Counted from the first letter of the stretch, positions 30,215 to 38,798 are shown. The stretch: DNA of 64,000 nt from CAIMFV01 sp040757715 (GCA_040757715.1 JBFLWS010000016.1:1-64000), one strand, 5' to 3'. The notes: generated from the letters alone by a model not told the origin. Translations and numbers: made by a program.

Positions 30215-30586
30215 TCACCCTGCCTTGCGCGAGAGCGGCAGGTCCAGCTCCACGCGGTCGTGCATGACCCTGGGCGTGATGCGGCCGCGCTCGCCGCGCT
30301 CGAGGCGGACCAGGCCGTAGCCTTCCATGGTGCGCAGCGTGCGCGAGAGGTTCGACTTGGCCTTGCCGGTGATCCGCGCCAGCTCGTCGAGCGAGCCGGG
30401 CGCCTGCTCGGCGATGACGCGCAGCAGCTCACGATTGCCGGCTGAGAGCACCTTGGCGAAGGACTCGGTGGAGGTGAACCAGACCTTGGACTCGTCGTCC
30501 GCCACGCGACGCTCGCCGCGCGCCACCGCCAGGGTCCGCGCCTTCATCGCCTCATAGCGCGCCACGCCGACCTTCAAGGTGGTCAT
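30215..30586 (-). CDS. HTH regulator of the TumA/HVO_A0114 antitoxin-like type
   Basis: 123 residues. The N-terminal part (MTTLKVGVARYEAMKARTLA, then VARGERR) and ESKVWFTSTESFAKVLSAGN precede a winged helix (DELARITGKAKSNLSRTLRTMEGYGLVRLERGERGRITP; these are separate conserved blocks). Relatives act as the antitoxin or regulator beside TumE toxins. No TumE gene is next to it; a DUF2442 gene follows instead. AAGGAG lies upstream of ATG 30586, and an imperfect palindrome at 30619 is a likely operator, suggesting autoregulation. Confidence 0.8.
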   Translation of the reverse strand: MTTLKVGVARYEAMKARTLAVARGERRVADDESKVWFTSTESFAKVLSAGNRELLRVIAEQAPGSLDELARITGKAKSNLSRTLRTMEGYGLVRLERGERGRITPRVMHDRVELDLPLSRKAG

Positions 30587-30618
30587 GGGATCACTCCTTT
30601 TTCGCGTAAAATACACGA

Positions 30619-30645
30619 TCGAATGCATTCCTGCGATGTATTCGA
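30619..30645. promoter_or_regulatory. Candidate operator upstream of the HTH/DUF2442 pair
   Basis: TCGAATGCAT (30619-30628) and ATGTATTCGA (30636-30645) are inverted half-sites matching at 9 of 10 positions, separated by 7 bases. The dyad is centred about 45 bases upstream of the start codon in an otherwise AT-rich promoter gap. Confidence 0.6.
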
Positions 30646-30672
30646 CAAAGATGGGTCGAAACCTCTGAGTCC

Positions 30673-31254
30673 CTAAGCGTGTCCGGCCTGGCCGGAGAGC
30701 TGGTCGGGGCGGACGCCGAGCTTGGCCAGGGCCCGCAGCCACTTGGTGTCGTAGTCGCCGTCGAAAACGAGGGCCTCGTCCGGCTCGCAGCTCAGCCAGA
30801 CATTCTCCAGAATCTCCTTGTCGAGCTGGCCGGGGCTCCAGCTGGCGCAGCCCAGCGCCAAGGTGGCGTGGCGCGGCCGGCGCGAGCGATCGGTCATGGC
30901 CTCCAGCACCTCGCGCGTGGCGGTGAGGGCGATGCCGCTGGCCACGCTCACGGTGGAGTCTGGGGCGACGTAGTCGTCGGTGTGCAGCACGAAGCCGCGT
31001 TCGCGCTCCACCGGCCCGCCAGCCAACACTGGCTGGTCTGGCGCGGGGGCGCGGGCCTCCACCCCCAGGCGATCGAGCAGCTCGGGCAGGGTGATGCCGC
31101 CCAGCGGCCGATTGACGGCGATGCCCATGGCCCGCTCGGGGCTGTGCATGCAGCAGAGGATCACCGCCCGCTCGAAGCGGGGATCGCCGATGCCGGGCAT
31201 GGCGATCAGCAGGCGGCCGCTCTGATATTCGGTGTCGTCCGGATCGCAGTCCAT
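30673..31254 (-). CDS. YqgE/AlgH family protein
   Basis: 193 residues with the family blocks SGRLLIAMPGIGDPRFERAV, then ILCCMHSPERAMGIAVNRPL, LAGGPVERERGFVLHTDDY, ALGCASWSPGQLDKEI and W near the C-terminus. The family is widespread and of unclear molecular function; AlgH was named for an effect on alginate in Pseudomonas. It runs toward the HTH gene on the same strand but is separated by the operator region. Confidence 0.92.
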   Translation of the reverse strand: MDCDPDDTEYQSGRLLIAMPGIGDPRFERAVILCCMHSPERAMGIAVNRPLGGITLPELLDRLGVEARAPAPDQPVLAGGPVERERGFVLHTDDYVAPDSTVSVASGIALTATREVLEAMTDRSRRPRHATLALGCASWSPGQLDKEILENVWLSCEPDEALVFDGDYDTKWLRALAKLGVRPDQLSGQAGHA

Positions 31255-31412
31255 CCAACCATGATTAGGCCTCCCCGATCTTGGCGCAAGTATTGGCGGT
31301 CGTGCGAGGGCGAGGTCACGCTCTTGTGGGGGCCCGCCCTTGCACTTAAGTCGCAGTCGACGGCGATCGGCCGTGCCAAGGGCGGGGAAACCCGTCCGCC
31401 AGGAGCAAACCC

Positions 31413-31895
31413 ATGACCATCCAAGTCGGCGATCGCCTGCCCGAGGCGACCTTCATGACCATGACCAAGGACGGCCCGCAGCCGATCACCGCCGAGGCCA
31501 TCTTCAAGGGCGTCAAGGCGGTGCTGTTCGCCGTGCCGGGCGCCTTCACCCCCACCTGCTCGGCCAAGCACCTGCCCGGCTTCAAGGAGCACGTGGCCGA
31601 CTTCCGCGCCAAGGGCGTGGACAAGCTGGTGTGCATTTCCGTGAACGACGTGTTCGTCATGGGCGCTTGGGGCAAGGACCAGGGCGTGGGCGAGGACGTG
31701 CTCCTGATCGCCGACGGCAATGGCGAGTTCACCAAGGCCGTGGGCCTTGAGCTCGACGGCGTGCGCTTCGGCATGGGCCTGCGCTCGCAGCGCTACGCCA
31801 TGCTGGTGGACGACGGGGTGGTGAAGGAGCTGTTCGTCGAGGCTGGCGGCGAGTTCCGCGTCTCCTCCGCCGACTACATGCTCGAGCACATCTAG
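31413..31895 (+). CDS. Peroxiredoxin, Prx5 type
   Basis: Reduces peroxides in the cytoplasm. The peroxidatic cysteine lies in VPGAFTPTCSAKHLPGF (about residue 49). VCISVNDVFVMGAWGKD and the C-terminal SSADYMLEHI are typical of the Prx5 / AhpC-TSA redoxin subgroup. 160 aa. The reductant is probably glutathione or glutaredoxin, as no thioredoxin gene is near. It faces the CDF transporter gene, 22 bases away. Confidence 0.93.
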   Translation: MTIQVGDRLPEATFMTMTKDGPQPITAEAIFKGVKAVLFAVPGAFTPTCSAKHLPGFKEHVADFRAKGVDKLVCISVNDVFVMGAWGKDQGVGEDVLLIADGNGEFTKAVGLELDGVRFGMGLRSQRYAMLVDDGVVKELFVEAGGEFRVSSADYMLEHI

Positions 31896-31917
31896 GTTCG
31901 GCGCGAGGCGGATCCGT

Positions 31918-32898
31918 TCAATGCGCCGAGGCTGAGGCCGGCAGGCTCTGGGTGTCCTCCACGAAGGGCCCGCCATGGGCCTCCGCCCGGCCGCGCGGGT
32001 CTGGATGGATCAGGATATCGGCGGCCGGGAAACGCGCCAGCACGCGGTTCTCGGCCCCCACCATGATGTGATGGACCTCGTCCAGGGTGAGCGTCGGATC
32101 GAGGTCGAGGTGCATCTGCATGTGCACATAGGGCCCGGCGGCGCGGGTGCGCAGCTGGTGCACCCCCTTCACCTGAGCGTCAGCGCTGACCAGGTCGACG
32201 ATCTCTTGCCGCTCGTGGTCGCTGAGCTCCTCGTCCATCAGGTGCTTGGAGGCTTCTTGCAGCACGTGAATGGCGCCCCACACCAGCCAAAGGGCCACCA
32301 CCAGGCCGGCGGCGGCGTCGAAGCGCGGCTCGTGGAACATCAGGGCGAGACCGAGGCCGATCAGGGCGGCGATGTTGCAGCCGATGTCGGCGATGTAGTG
32401 GGCCCGGTCGCCATGCACCGCCACCGACTGGGTCATGGCGAGGACCTGGTTCTGGGCATAGACCAGGGCCGCCACGGCCAAGGTGGACACCGCCATCACG
32501 GCGATGGCCGCGCCCTCGGCCGCGATCGGCTCGGGATGGATGAAGTGGGTCACCGCCTCGCGTCCCACCAGGGCGGCGGAGGCGAAGACGAGGCCCGCCT
32601 GCATCAGGCTGGCGAAGGCCTCGGCCTTGCCATGGCCATAGCGGTGATCGCTGTCGGGAGGGCTTTGCGCATAGCGTACGGCGAAGAAGGTGCCGAGGGC
32701 GGCGGCCACGTCGAGGCCGCTGTCGGCCAGCGACGCCAAGAGGCTCACCGAGCCGCTCACCAGCCACACCCCGAGCTTGACCAGGAACAGCACCGCCGCC
32801 AGCAGCACTGACAGGAATGTAATCCTGTGTGTGAGCTTGGCGGTGTCCTCGGCGGACAGGCGCGGACGGGGCGTAGCGGGGGCAGATGTCTTGGCCAT
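31918..32898 (-). CDS. Cation diffusion facilitator (CDF) metal exporter
   Basis: An inner-membrane proton-coupled exporter of divalent metals such as Zn or Fe. Six helices; metal-site residues lie in SLADSGLDVAAA (helix 2) and HYIADIGCN (helix 5), with the loop HRYGHGKAEAFASL. The cytoplasmic C-terminal domain has VHQLRTRAAGPYVHMQMHLD, then LDPTLTLDEVHHI. 326 aa. The metal cannot be fixed from sequence. Confidence 0.93.
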   Translation of the reverse strand: MAKTSAPATPRPRLSAEDTAKLTHRITFLSVLLAAVLFLVKLGVWLVSGSVSLLASLADSGLDVAAALGTFFAVRYAQSPPDSDHRYGHGKAEAFASLMQAGLVFASAALVGREAVTHFIHPEPIAAEGAAIAVMAVSTLAVAALVYAQNQVLAMTQSVAVHGDRAHYIADIGCNIAALIGLGLALMFHEPRFDAAAGLVVALWLVWGAIHVLQEASKHLMDEELSDHERQEIVDLVSADAQVKGVHQLRTRAAGPYVHMQMHLDLDPTLTLDEVHHIMVGAENRVLARFPAADILIHPDPRGRAEAHGGPFVEDTQSLPASASAH

Positions 32899-32999
32899 GG
32901 CGCCTTATAGCCAAGGGCGTGCGGGCGCGCCAACAGGTCGCTTCGCGCAATGCAAGTTTCGGCTGGTGTTTGATCTTGGCCGCGTGCATGACAATTAGC

Positions 33000-33028
33000 T
33001 GATCAAGCTTGATCATGTGTCTTGATCA
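33000..33028. promoter_or_regulatory. Perfect palindrome plus extra half-site ahead of citrate synthase
   Basis: TGATCAAGCTTGATCA (33000-33015) is a perfect 16-bp palindrome. A third TTGATCA follows at 33022-33028, and a weaker TTGATC lies near 32970. The group sits 35-60 bases upstream of the start of the HTH-citrate synthase and could be its own binding site. Confidence 0.6.
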
Positions 33029-33061
33029 GTATCGTAGCGACGGGTGTTGGGGGTTAGGGTC

Positions 33062-34312
33062 ATGGGCGCCCTGTGGATCACCGCCGAAGAGGCTCAGGCG
33101 CGGCTGGGCGTAAAATTACAGACCCTCTACGCTTATGTGAGCCGGAGTCTGATCACCGCCCGCACCGACCACGAAGACCCCCGCCGCAGCCTCTATTCCG
33201 CCGAGGATGTGGCCCGACTCACCGCGCGCAAGCAGCGCGGCCGCGGGGCGCAGGCGGTGGCCCAGGAGGCGCTCACCTTCGGCGAGCCGGTGCTCACCTC
33301 GGCCATCACCACCATCGCCGACGGCAGCTTCTTCTATCGCGGCTGGAACGCGGTGACGCTGGCCGAGACCGCCACCTTGGAGGAGACGGCCAAGCTTCTG
33401 TGGCAATGCGAGGAGGACCCCTTCCTCGGCCTTTCGCCGCACCCGTCCCTGGCCAGCGGGGCCGAGTCCCGGGCGCGGGCCTTCTCGCTGCTGGCCTATC
33501 GCGCCGCCAACGATCCCTCCATGTCCGGCCGCGCCGACAAGACCCTGAAGCGCGAGGCCGCCTCGGTGCTCACCGACCTCGTCGACGCCATGTGCGGCGC
33601 CTCGCGCAACGGCCCCCTGCATGAGCGCCTGGCCAAGACCTGGCGCGTGGACGGGGCGCGGGCCGACATGATCCGCCGGGCCCTGGTGCTCACCGCCGAC
33701 CATGAGCTGAACGCCTCCACCTTCGCTGTGCGGGTGGCCGCCTCCACCGGGGCCTCGCTCGCCGCCTCGGCCCTCGCCGGTCTCGCCACGCTGTCGGGGC
33801 CCTTGCACGGGGGCATGTCGATCCAGGTGGCGGCCTTCGTGGCCGAGGCGCGTCGGGCCGGAGATCCCCGCGGCGCGGCCATGCTGCGCCTGGCCCAGGG
33901 GCTGGAGGCGCCCGGCTTCGGCCATCCGCTCTATCCCAACGGCGATCCGCGCTACAAGGCCATCGCCTCGGCCCTGCGTTTTGCGGATGATCTGCGCGAG
34001 ATCGGCCTCGCCGCCGAGTCGGTGACGGGGGCCGCGCCCAATCTCGACTTCGCCCTGGTGGCCATGAGCCGGACCCTCGGCCTGCCCGCCGACGCGCCCT
34101 TCACCCTCTTCGCCATCGGCCGCACCGTGGGCTGGATCGCCCATGCCCTCGAGCAAAAGGCCAGCGGCCGGCCCATCCGCCCCCGCGCTCGCTATGTGGG
34201 AGTGGAGCCGGGCCTGCCCGCCCGGGAGGCCGCTGAGTTAGCCCGCCGCCTCGAGGCCGAGCGCGAAGCCGCCCTCGCGGCCCTGGAAACTGAGGCCGAC
34301 GAGGCGGTGTGA
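33062..34312 (+). CDS. Citrate synthase family protein with N-terminal HTH domain
   Basis: Residues 1-60 form a MerR-like helix-turn-helix (WITAEEAQARLGVKLQTLYAYVSR, with a wing RRSLYSAEDVARL). The rest (about 75-400) is the citrate synthase fold, with the catalytic histidines in GPLHGGMS and GFGHPLYPNGDPR and the acid region APNLDFALVAMSR. It condenses acetyl-CoA or propionyl-CoA with oxaloacetate; which substrate is not clear. 416 aa from ATG 33062. Citrate synthases with this extension occur in alphaproteobacteria, sometimes in tandem pairs; here it is single. A perfect palindrome just upstream suggests autoregulation. Confidence 0.9.
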   Translation: MGALWITAEEAQARLGVKLQTLYAYVSRSLITARTDHEDPRRSLYSAEDVARLTARKQRGRGAQAVAQEALTFGEPVLTSAITTIADGSFFYRGWNAVTLAETATLEETAKLLWQCEEDPFLGLSPHPSLASGAESRARAFSLLAYRAANDPSMSGRADKTLKREAASVLTDLVDAMCGASRNGPLHERLAKTWRVDGARADMIRRALVLTADHELNASTFAVRVAASTGASLAASALAGLATLSGPLHGGMSIQVAAFVAEARRAGDPRGAAMLRLAQGLEAPGFGHPLYPNGDPRYKAIASALRFADDLREIGLAAESVTGAAPNLDFALVAMSRTLGLPADAPFTLFAIGRTVGWIAHALEQKASGRPIRPRARYVGVEPGLPAREAAELARRLEAEREAALAALETEADEAV

Positions 34313-34319
34313 GGTTAGG

Positions 34320-34850
34320 TCAGGCTGCGTGCAGGCGCGCCGAGCGCACGGCGAAATCAACGGCCAAGGTCTCGGTGCGCTCCACGGACTGAGGACCGTC
34401 CTTGCGCCCTGAGGTCGACAGGAAGGTGGCCACGGCGTCGAGCACCGGCCGCGACAGGAACGGGTCGACCACGGCGCTGGACATCATTACCGCTGCCACG
34501 AACTCTGCGAAGGCGTCCTTTTGACTCGGGCGAAGCTGGTCAAGTTCAGCCCGGAAGCGCTGCGCGTCTTCGCGGCTTGGCGCCTTGGCCATTCGGCCCG
34601 TGAGCAGGCGCCAGGTGAAGCCGCGCGCGAGGCCCGGCCGCCCGGCTCCAGCCATGAAGGCAGGAACGAAGCGGACGATGGAGGCCGGGGTCTCGGGATC
34701 GTCCAATAGCCGTTGACCGGCGGCGGCGGCCTTGTCGAGCTCGCTCACGGCGATCTTGGCGCCGTCGGAATAGGCCAGGGCCCAGACTCGAACGCTCCAG
34801 AGCGCCAGAGCGCTGACCGCGGCGACGGCGAAGGTTTCGGCGAGTCCCAT
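34320..34850 (-). CDS. Hypothetical protein with N-terminal membrane anchor
   Basis: 176 residues. One hydrophobic segment near the start (MGLAETFAVAAVSALALWSV) is followed by a soluble helical domain with no recognised motif. The C-terminal part includes SREDAQRFRAELDQLRPSQK and AEFVAAVMMSSAVVDPFL. ATG 34850 gives the anchor at the very N-terminus; the frame stays open to 34892. It faces the citrate synthase, 7 bases from its stop. Function unknown. Confidence 0.65.
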   Translation of the reverse strand: MGLAETFAVAAVSALALWSVRVWALAYSDGAKIAVSELDKAAAAGQRLLDDPETPASIVRFVPAFMAGAGRPGLARGFTWRLLTGRMAKAPSREDAQRFRAELDQLRPSQKDAFAEFVAAVMMSSAVVDPFLSRPVLDAVATFLSTSGRKDGPQSVERTETLAVDFAVRSARLHAA

Positions 34851-34922
34851 CAAGGCGCAGCTCCTGCGGGTATTTATGCGCGTATGGTACACGATATTTG
34901 CGAAGATCGCACACGCATTCCG

Positions 34923-35150
34923 TTAAGGCGATGACGGGTCATCGGGCTCAGGTCGTCTCTTCGATCGGCGATCGGCTTTGTGCGCGAGCTTCAGCAAATT
35001 CGCTTCGCGTTTATGGCTCAAGGTCCGGTGGTGATAGAGCGCCTTGGAAATCGCCGGAATGATCCAAGGCGACATGACGAGCGCGAAAAGACCGAACAGA
35101 AGCCAAGCGGGCGCGCCGTCCATGAACGCTCGGATGGCGTCCCGGAACAT
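34923..35150 (-). CDS. Hypothetical small membrane protein
   Basis: About 75 residues: MFRDAIRAFMDGAPAWLLFG with a continued hydrophobic helix to I-P-A-I, then a strongly basic tail (HHRTLSHKREANLLKLAHK, RRSKRRPEP). One transmembrane helix is likely, with the tail in the cytoplasm. Starts are uncertain: TTG codons at 35189 and 35210 extend it. It lies 73 bases upstream of the anchored protein on the same strand, so the two may be co-transcribed. No family recognised. Confidence 0.5.
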   Translation of the reverse strand: MFRDAIRAFMDGAPAWLLFGLFALVMSPWIIPAISKALYHHRTLSHKREANLLKLAHKADRRSKRRPEPDDPSSP

Positions 35151-35260
35151 CTCATTGCCATCGAGGTGAAAGCCGTTTTTGTCGGTCAATTCGCCACGCT
35201 TGATATTCAATCAAACGTCGTGAATAAAACCTCTTCGCGCGATGTCAAGTTGTGCCCTTG

Positions 35261-37144
35261 CTACCGCGTCTCGCCGGAGAGGGTGCGGTTGGCCTGGTCC
35301 AGCTCCTCGGCGTAGCGGCGGGTGGCGTAGGCCTCGGTGAGCAGCCCCACCACCCGGCGGCTCTGCTCGTCGGCGACCACGGCGAGGGTTTCGGCCTCGG
35401 CGCGCTCGAAGGTGTCCATGGCCGTCTTCACGTTCATCTCGGGCAAGAGCGCCATGTCCTTGTGGGAGGCGAGATCAAGGATACGGGTGATCTCGGCCCG
35501 GGCGTCCAGCTCCTGGGAATAGGCCTCGGCGGTGGGGACGAGGCCCTGATAGGCGCCGTGCTCGTCCACCGCCACCACCATGTGCCGTCCGCCCAGGGGA
35601 TGGGTGCGGCGGAACTCGGCCACGGTCATGGCTCCTGGCGCGATGGCCACGTCGGTGCGCATGAGCCGCTTCACAGTGAGATTGCGCATCCAGCTGACGT
35701 CGTTGGCGCTTCGGATGGTCTCCCCGCGTAAATGTAGTCGCCAAGTGGAGAAGGAGTAGCCGAACATCTCGCGCACGGTGAGGCTGGTGGCGACGCAGGT
35801 GGCCAGCACGGCGCCGGTGAGGCCGTAGTCGCCGGTGGTCTCCAGCACCAGGAAGGACATGGTGAGTGGCCCGCCGACGATGCCCACGGCGAAGGCGCCC
35901 ATGCCGGTGAGCACGCAGGCCATGGGGTCGAGGGCGATGTCGGGGAACACCGCCGCCTCGGCGAGGCCGAACAGCTTGCCGATGAGGCAGCCCACGAACA
36001 GGGAGGCGAAGAACAGCCCGCCCCGGAAGCCGGAGCCGAGGGAGATCATGGCCGCCAGCAGCTTCAGGATGATGAGGCCGAGCAGGAACTTGGGGGCGAG
36101 CTCCATCTGCAGGTCGAGCTTCATGGCCCCGTGCCCGGCGGCCAGCACCTGGGGCGTGACGAGGGCGAGGAGCCCCACCATCAGTCCCCCCACCGCCGGC
36201 CGGGCCCAGGCGGGGGTGCGGCTCCACTCGAAGCCCTGCTCCACCATGGCCACCAGGCGCATGACGGCGATGGCCACCACGCTGGTGACGAGGCCGAGCC
36301 CCACCAGCACCAGATAGTGGATCGGATGGATGCCGCCCACGGCCGGGGCGTGGATGGAGTAGGGGGCGCCGTTGGTGAGAGGGGCGAAGGCCGCGGCGCT
36401 GGTGTAGCCGGCGATGGACCCGGCCATCACCGCGGTCACATTGGCCACCGAATAGACGCCGATGATCAGCTCGAAGGCGTAGAAGGCGCCGGTGAGCGGG
36501 GCGCCGAAGGCTGCGGCGATGGCCCCGGCGGCGGCGCAGCCCACCAGGATGCGCAGATCGCTGCGGCGCAGGTTGAGGTTCATGCCGAGCCGCGAGGCCA
36601 CCCCCGAACTGATCTGGGTGTAGCCCGCCTCAAGCCCCACCGAGGCGCCGAAGCCGTTGGAAATGAGGGTCTGCAAGGAGACGATGATGCTGTCGCGCAG
36701 GGACATGCGCCCGCCGCGCAGGGCGTTGGCCTCGATGGGGTCGACGGCCACGCCGCGATTATAGAGCCGCCGCGCCATCTCGATCATGGCCACGATCAGC
36801 CCTCCCGCCACCGGGGCGATGAGGGCGCGGATCGGCGCGATCTCGTCGGTGGCCGACAGGCGCACGTCCAGGGGAATGCCGAACAGCAGCGAATGCAGCA
36901 GCTGGGAGATCTCGGCCATGAGCGAGACGAACACGCCCGCCGCCCCGCCCACGGCGATGGCCAGGAGCACCAGGGCGAGCTCGCTGGTGCGCAACAGGGC
37001 GCGCAGGCGGGCGTTCAAGTCCTGCGGCGCGGCCAGCACCACCCGGAGTGCAGCGGGCCCGGCGAAGCGTCCGCCGCCGCCCACCTCCTTCAACGTGGCC
37101 TCCTTCAGCGTACCATCCTTGAGCGTATCAGGCGCCTCGGTCAC
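35261..37144 (-). CDS. ClC-type chloride channel/antiporter with CBS pair
   Basis: A voltage-gated chloride channel family protein of the inner membrane, 627 aa. Selectivity-filter regions are NGFGASVGLEAGYTQ and LGSGFRGGLFFASLF, with GAPLTGAFYAFELI and GGPLTMSFLVLE in the inverted repeats. The C-terminal ~130 residues are two CBS domains (VKRLMRTDVAIAPGAMTVAE, MNVKTAMDTFERAEAETLAV). The start is GTG 37144, 16 bases after the rnhB stop and behind AGGAGG. It is likely in an operon tag-rnhB-clc. Confidence 0.9.
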   Translation of the reverse strand: MTEAPDTLKDGTLKEATLKEVGGGGRFAGPAALRVVLAAPQDLNARLRALLRTSELALVLLAIAVGGAAGVFVSLMAEISQLLHSLLFGIPLDVRLSATDEIAPIRALIAPVAGGLIVAMIEMARRLYNRGVAVDPIEANALRGGRMSLRDSIIVSLQTLISNGFGASVGLEAGYTQISSGVASRLGMNLNLRRSDLRILVGCAAAGAIAAAFGAPLTGAFYAFELIIGVYSVANVTAVMAGSIAGYTSAAAFAPLTNGAPYSIHAPAVGGIHPIHYLVLVGLGLVTSVVAIAVMRLVAMVEQGFEWSRTPAWARPAVGGLMVGLLALVTPQVLAAGHGAMKLDLQMELAPKFLLGLIILKLLAAMISLGSGFRGGLFFASLFVGCLIGKLFGLAEAAVFPDIALDPMACVLTGMGAFAVGIVGGPLTMSFLVLETTGDYGLTGAVLATCVATSLTVREMFGYSFSTWRLHLRGETIRSANDVSWMRNLTVKRLMRTDVAIAPGAMTVAEFRRTHPLGGRHMVVAVDEHGAYQGLVPTAEAYSQELDARAEITRILDLASHKDMALLPEMNVKTAMDTFERAEAETLAVVADEQSRRVVGLLTEAYATRRYAEELDQANRTLSGETR

Positions 37145-37160
37145 GGCGAGAACGGTCCTC

Positions 37161-37760
37161 CTAGGCGAGCCGGGCGCGAATGGGCGCGAAGCTCCTGCGG
37201 TGGGCGGGGCAGGGCCCGAGCCGGTCCAGCGCCGCCACGTGTTCCGAAGAATGATACCCCTTATGCTTGGCGAAACCATAACCGGGATGGATCAGGTCGA
37301 GCTCGACCATGATCTTGTCGCGCTCGGTCTTGGCCAGGATCGAGGCGGCGGCGATGGAGAGGGAGAGGCTGTCGCCCTTCACCACCGGCCGCACCGGGCA
37401 GGGCAGGGGAAAGGCCGTATTGCCGTCCACCAGGGCGAGGGCGGGGGCGAGCCTCAGACCCTCCACCGCCCGGCGCATGGCGAGGCCCGTGGCGCGCAGG
37501 ATATTGATCTCATCGATCTCGGCCTCGCTGGCGAAGGCCACAGCGTAGGCCAGGGCCTTCTGGCGGATCACCGGGGCGAGGGCGTCGCGGCGGGCTTCGC
37601 TGAGGCGTTTGGAATCATCGAGGCCCTCGGGCAGGTCGTCCGGGTCGAGGATCACCGCCGCGGCGGCCACCGGGCCGGCCCAGGGCCCGCGCCCGGCCTC
37701 GTCCACCCCGCACACCGGCCAGGCATGCTCGCGCTCCAGGAGGAAATTCGGCGGGCTCAC
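37161..37760 (-). CDS. rnhB: Ribonuclease HII
   Basis: Removes RNA from RNA-DNA hybrids and single ribonucleotides from DNA. It has the catalytic acidic residues in CGVDEAGRGPWAGP, DDSKRLSEARR, ALVDGN and AAASILAKTERD, and the C-terminal HPGYGFAKHKGY. 199 aa. The start is GTG at 37760, overlapping the tag stop as GTGA; the frame upstream is the tag gene. Confidence 0.95.
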   Translation of the reverse strand: MSPPNFLLEREHAWPVCGVDEAGRGPWAGPVAAAAVILDPDDLPEGLDDSKRLSEARRDALAPVIRQKALAYAVAFASEAEIDEINILRATGLAMRRAVEGLRLAPALALVDGNTAFPLPCPVRPVVKGDSLSLSIAAASILAKTERDKIMVELDLIHPGYGFAKHKGYHSSEHVAALDRLGPCPAHRRSFAPIRARLA

Positions 37761-38338
37761 GCCTTCCCGCCGAGTTCGCCGTGGCGGTGACAATAGGTGA
37801 GATGGTCGTTCACCACCCCCACCGCCTGCATGAACGCATAGACGATCACCGGGCCGCAGAACTTGAAGCCCTTGGCCGACAGCGCCTTGGACATCTCTTC
37901 GGACAGGGGCGTCTTGGCCGGAACCTGCGTCTTGTCGGTCCATGCGTTCTGCAACGTCGCCCCGTCGGTGAAGCTCCAGATGAACTGGCTGAAGTCCTCG
38001 CCGCGCTCGCGCATGGAAAGGTAGGCGCGGGCCGAATTGATCGCCGCCTCGATCTTGGCCTTGGAGCGGACGATGCCGGCGTCGGCAAGGAGCCGGGCCA
38101 CGTCCGCCTCGCCATAGCGGGCGATGAGGTCGGGGTCGAAGCCCTGGAACGCGGCGCGGAACGCCTCGCGCTTCTTCAGGATGGTGATCCAGGCAAGGCC
38201 CGCCTGGAACCCGTCCAGGATCAGCTTCTCATAGAGGGCGCGGCTGTCGCGCTCGGGCACGCCCCACTCTTCGTCATGATAGGCGACATAGAGGGGATCG
38301 GTCCCCGGCCAATGGCAGCGCTTCAGGTCTTCGGACAT
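37757..38338 (-). CDS. tag: DNA-3-methyladenine glycosylase I
   Basis: Excises 3-methyladenine from alkylated DNA. It has the Tag signature RCHWPGTDPLYVAYHDEEWG at the N-terminus, LYEKLILDGFQAGLAWITIL, KFCGPVIVYAFMQAVGVVND and the zinc ligands (Cys8-type and HLTYCHRH). 193 aa from ATG 38338. Upstream frame is not protein-like. First gene of a likely tag-rnhB-clc operon. Confidence 0.95.
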   Translation of the reverse strand: MSEDLKRCHWPGTDPLYVAYHDEEWGVPERDSRALYEKLILDGFQAGLAWITILKKREAFRAAFQGFDPDLIARYGEADVARLLADAGIVRSKAKIEAAINSARAYLSMRERGEDFSQFIWSFTDGATLQNAWTDKTQVPAKTPLSEEMSKALSAKGFKFCGPVIVYAFMQAVGVVNDHLTYCHRHGELGGKA

Positions 38339-38400
38339 GGGGCCGAGCTTTGGCCGCGTCGCCGGCGCCTGGCAAGGGCGGCGTGACGGCGCAGGGCCGC

Positions 38401-38736
38401 TCAGAGCGGGCGGGCGTGCAGCCGGTCGACCCAGATGGCCTGGCGACGCTTCAACTCGTCGCGGCGACTCAGGGTTGGGAAGTCTTCGCGCAGGCGCTCC
38501 AGCTCCTCGAAGCGGAAGGCCTCGGCGCCATGTTCGTTCCACGCCGCCTGCAAGCTTTTGAACGGACTCCCGCCCATGCTCGGGGCGAACCAGATGCCGT
38601 TCTGTTGCGTGTCGAGATGCCGGCTCTGACCGACCCAGGCCTCGCCCGTAGCCGAACAGATGACGGCGAACACGCCGAAGGCCGACTTCTGCTCCTTGTA
38701 GGCGGCGATGGCGGCCTTGCGGGCGCTGGGGTCCAT
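38401..38736 (-). CDS. GIY-YIG nuclease family protein
   Basis: 111 residues: MDPSARKAAIAAYKEQKSAF, then GVFAVICSATGEAWVGQSRHL (GIY as GVF, YIG as WVG), NGIWFAPSMGGSPFKSLQAA and a C-terminal helix. These are the shape of small GIY-YIG-like proteins, but both signature triads are degenerate, so nuclease activity is uncertain. ATG 38736 has TTGGAG ahead of it; an upstream ATG at 38754 lies within a repeat. It is divergent from the DUF2239 gene. Confidence 0.78.
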   Translation of the reverse strand: MDPSARKAAIAAYKEQKSAFGVFAVICSATGEAWVGQSRHLDTQQNGIWFAPSMGGSPFKSLQAAWNEHGAEAFRFEELERLREDFPTLSRRDELKRRQAIWVDRLHARPL

Positions 38737-38746
38737 GGCGATCTCC

Positions 38747-38792
38747 AATTTCATCCGGGTTTTATTGACAGGTAATTTCATCCGGGTAAATA
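38747..38792 (+). promoter_or_regulatory. Direct-repeat operator and promoter of the DUF2239 gene
   Basis: AATTTCATCCGGGT occurs at 38747-38760 and again at 38774-38787. Between and over them lies a promoter for the plus strand: TTGACA (38765-38770), 16 bases, TAAATA (38787-38792). Transcription should start at or next to the ATG at 38799, so the mRNA is probably leaderless. The repeats sit where a repressor would block both divergent genes. Confidence 0.7.
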
Positions 38793-38798
38793 GGTGCA

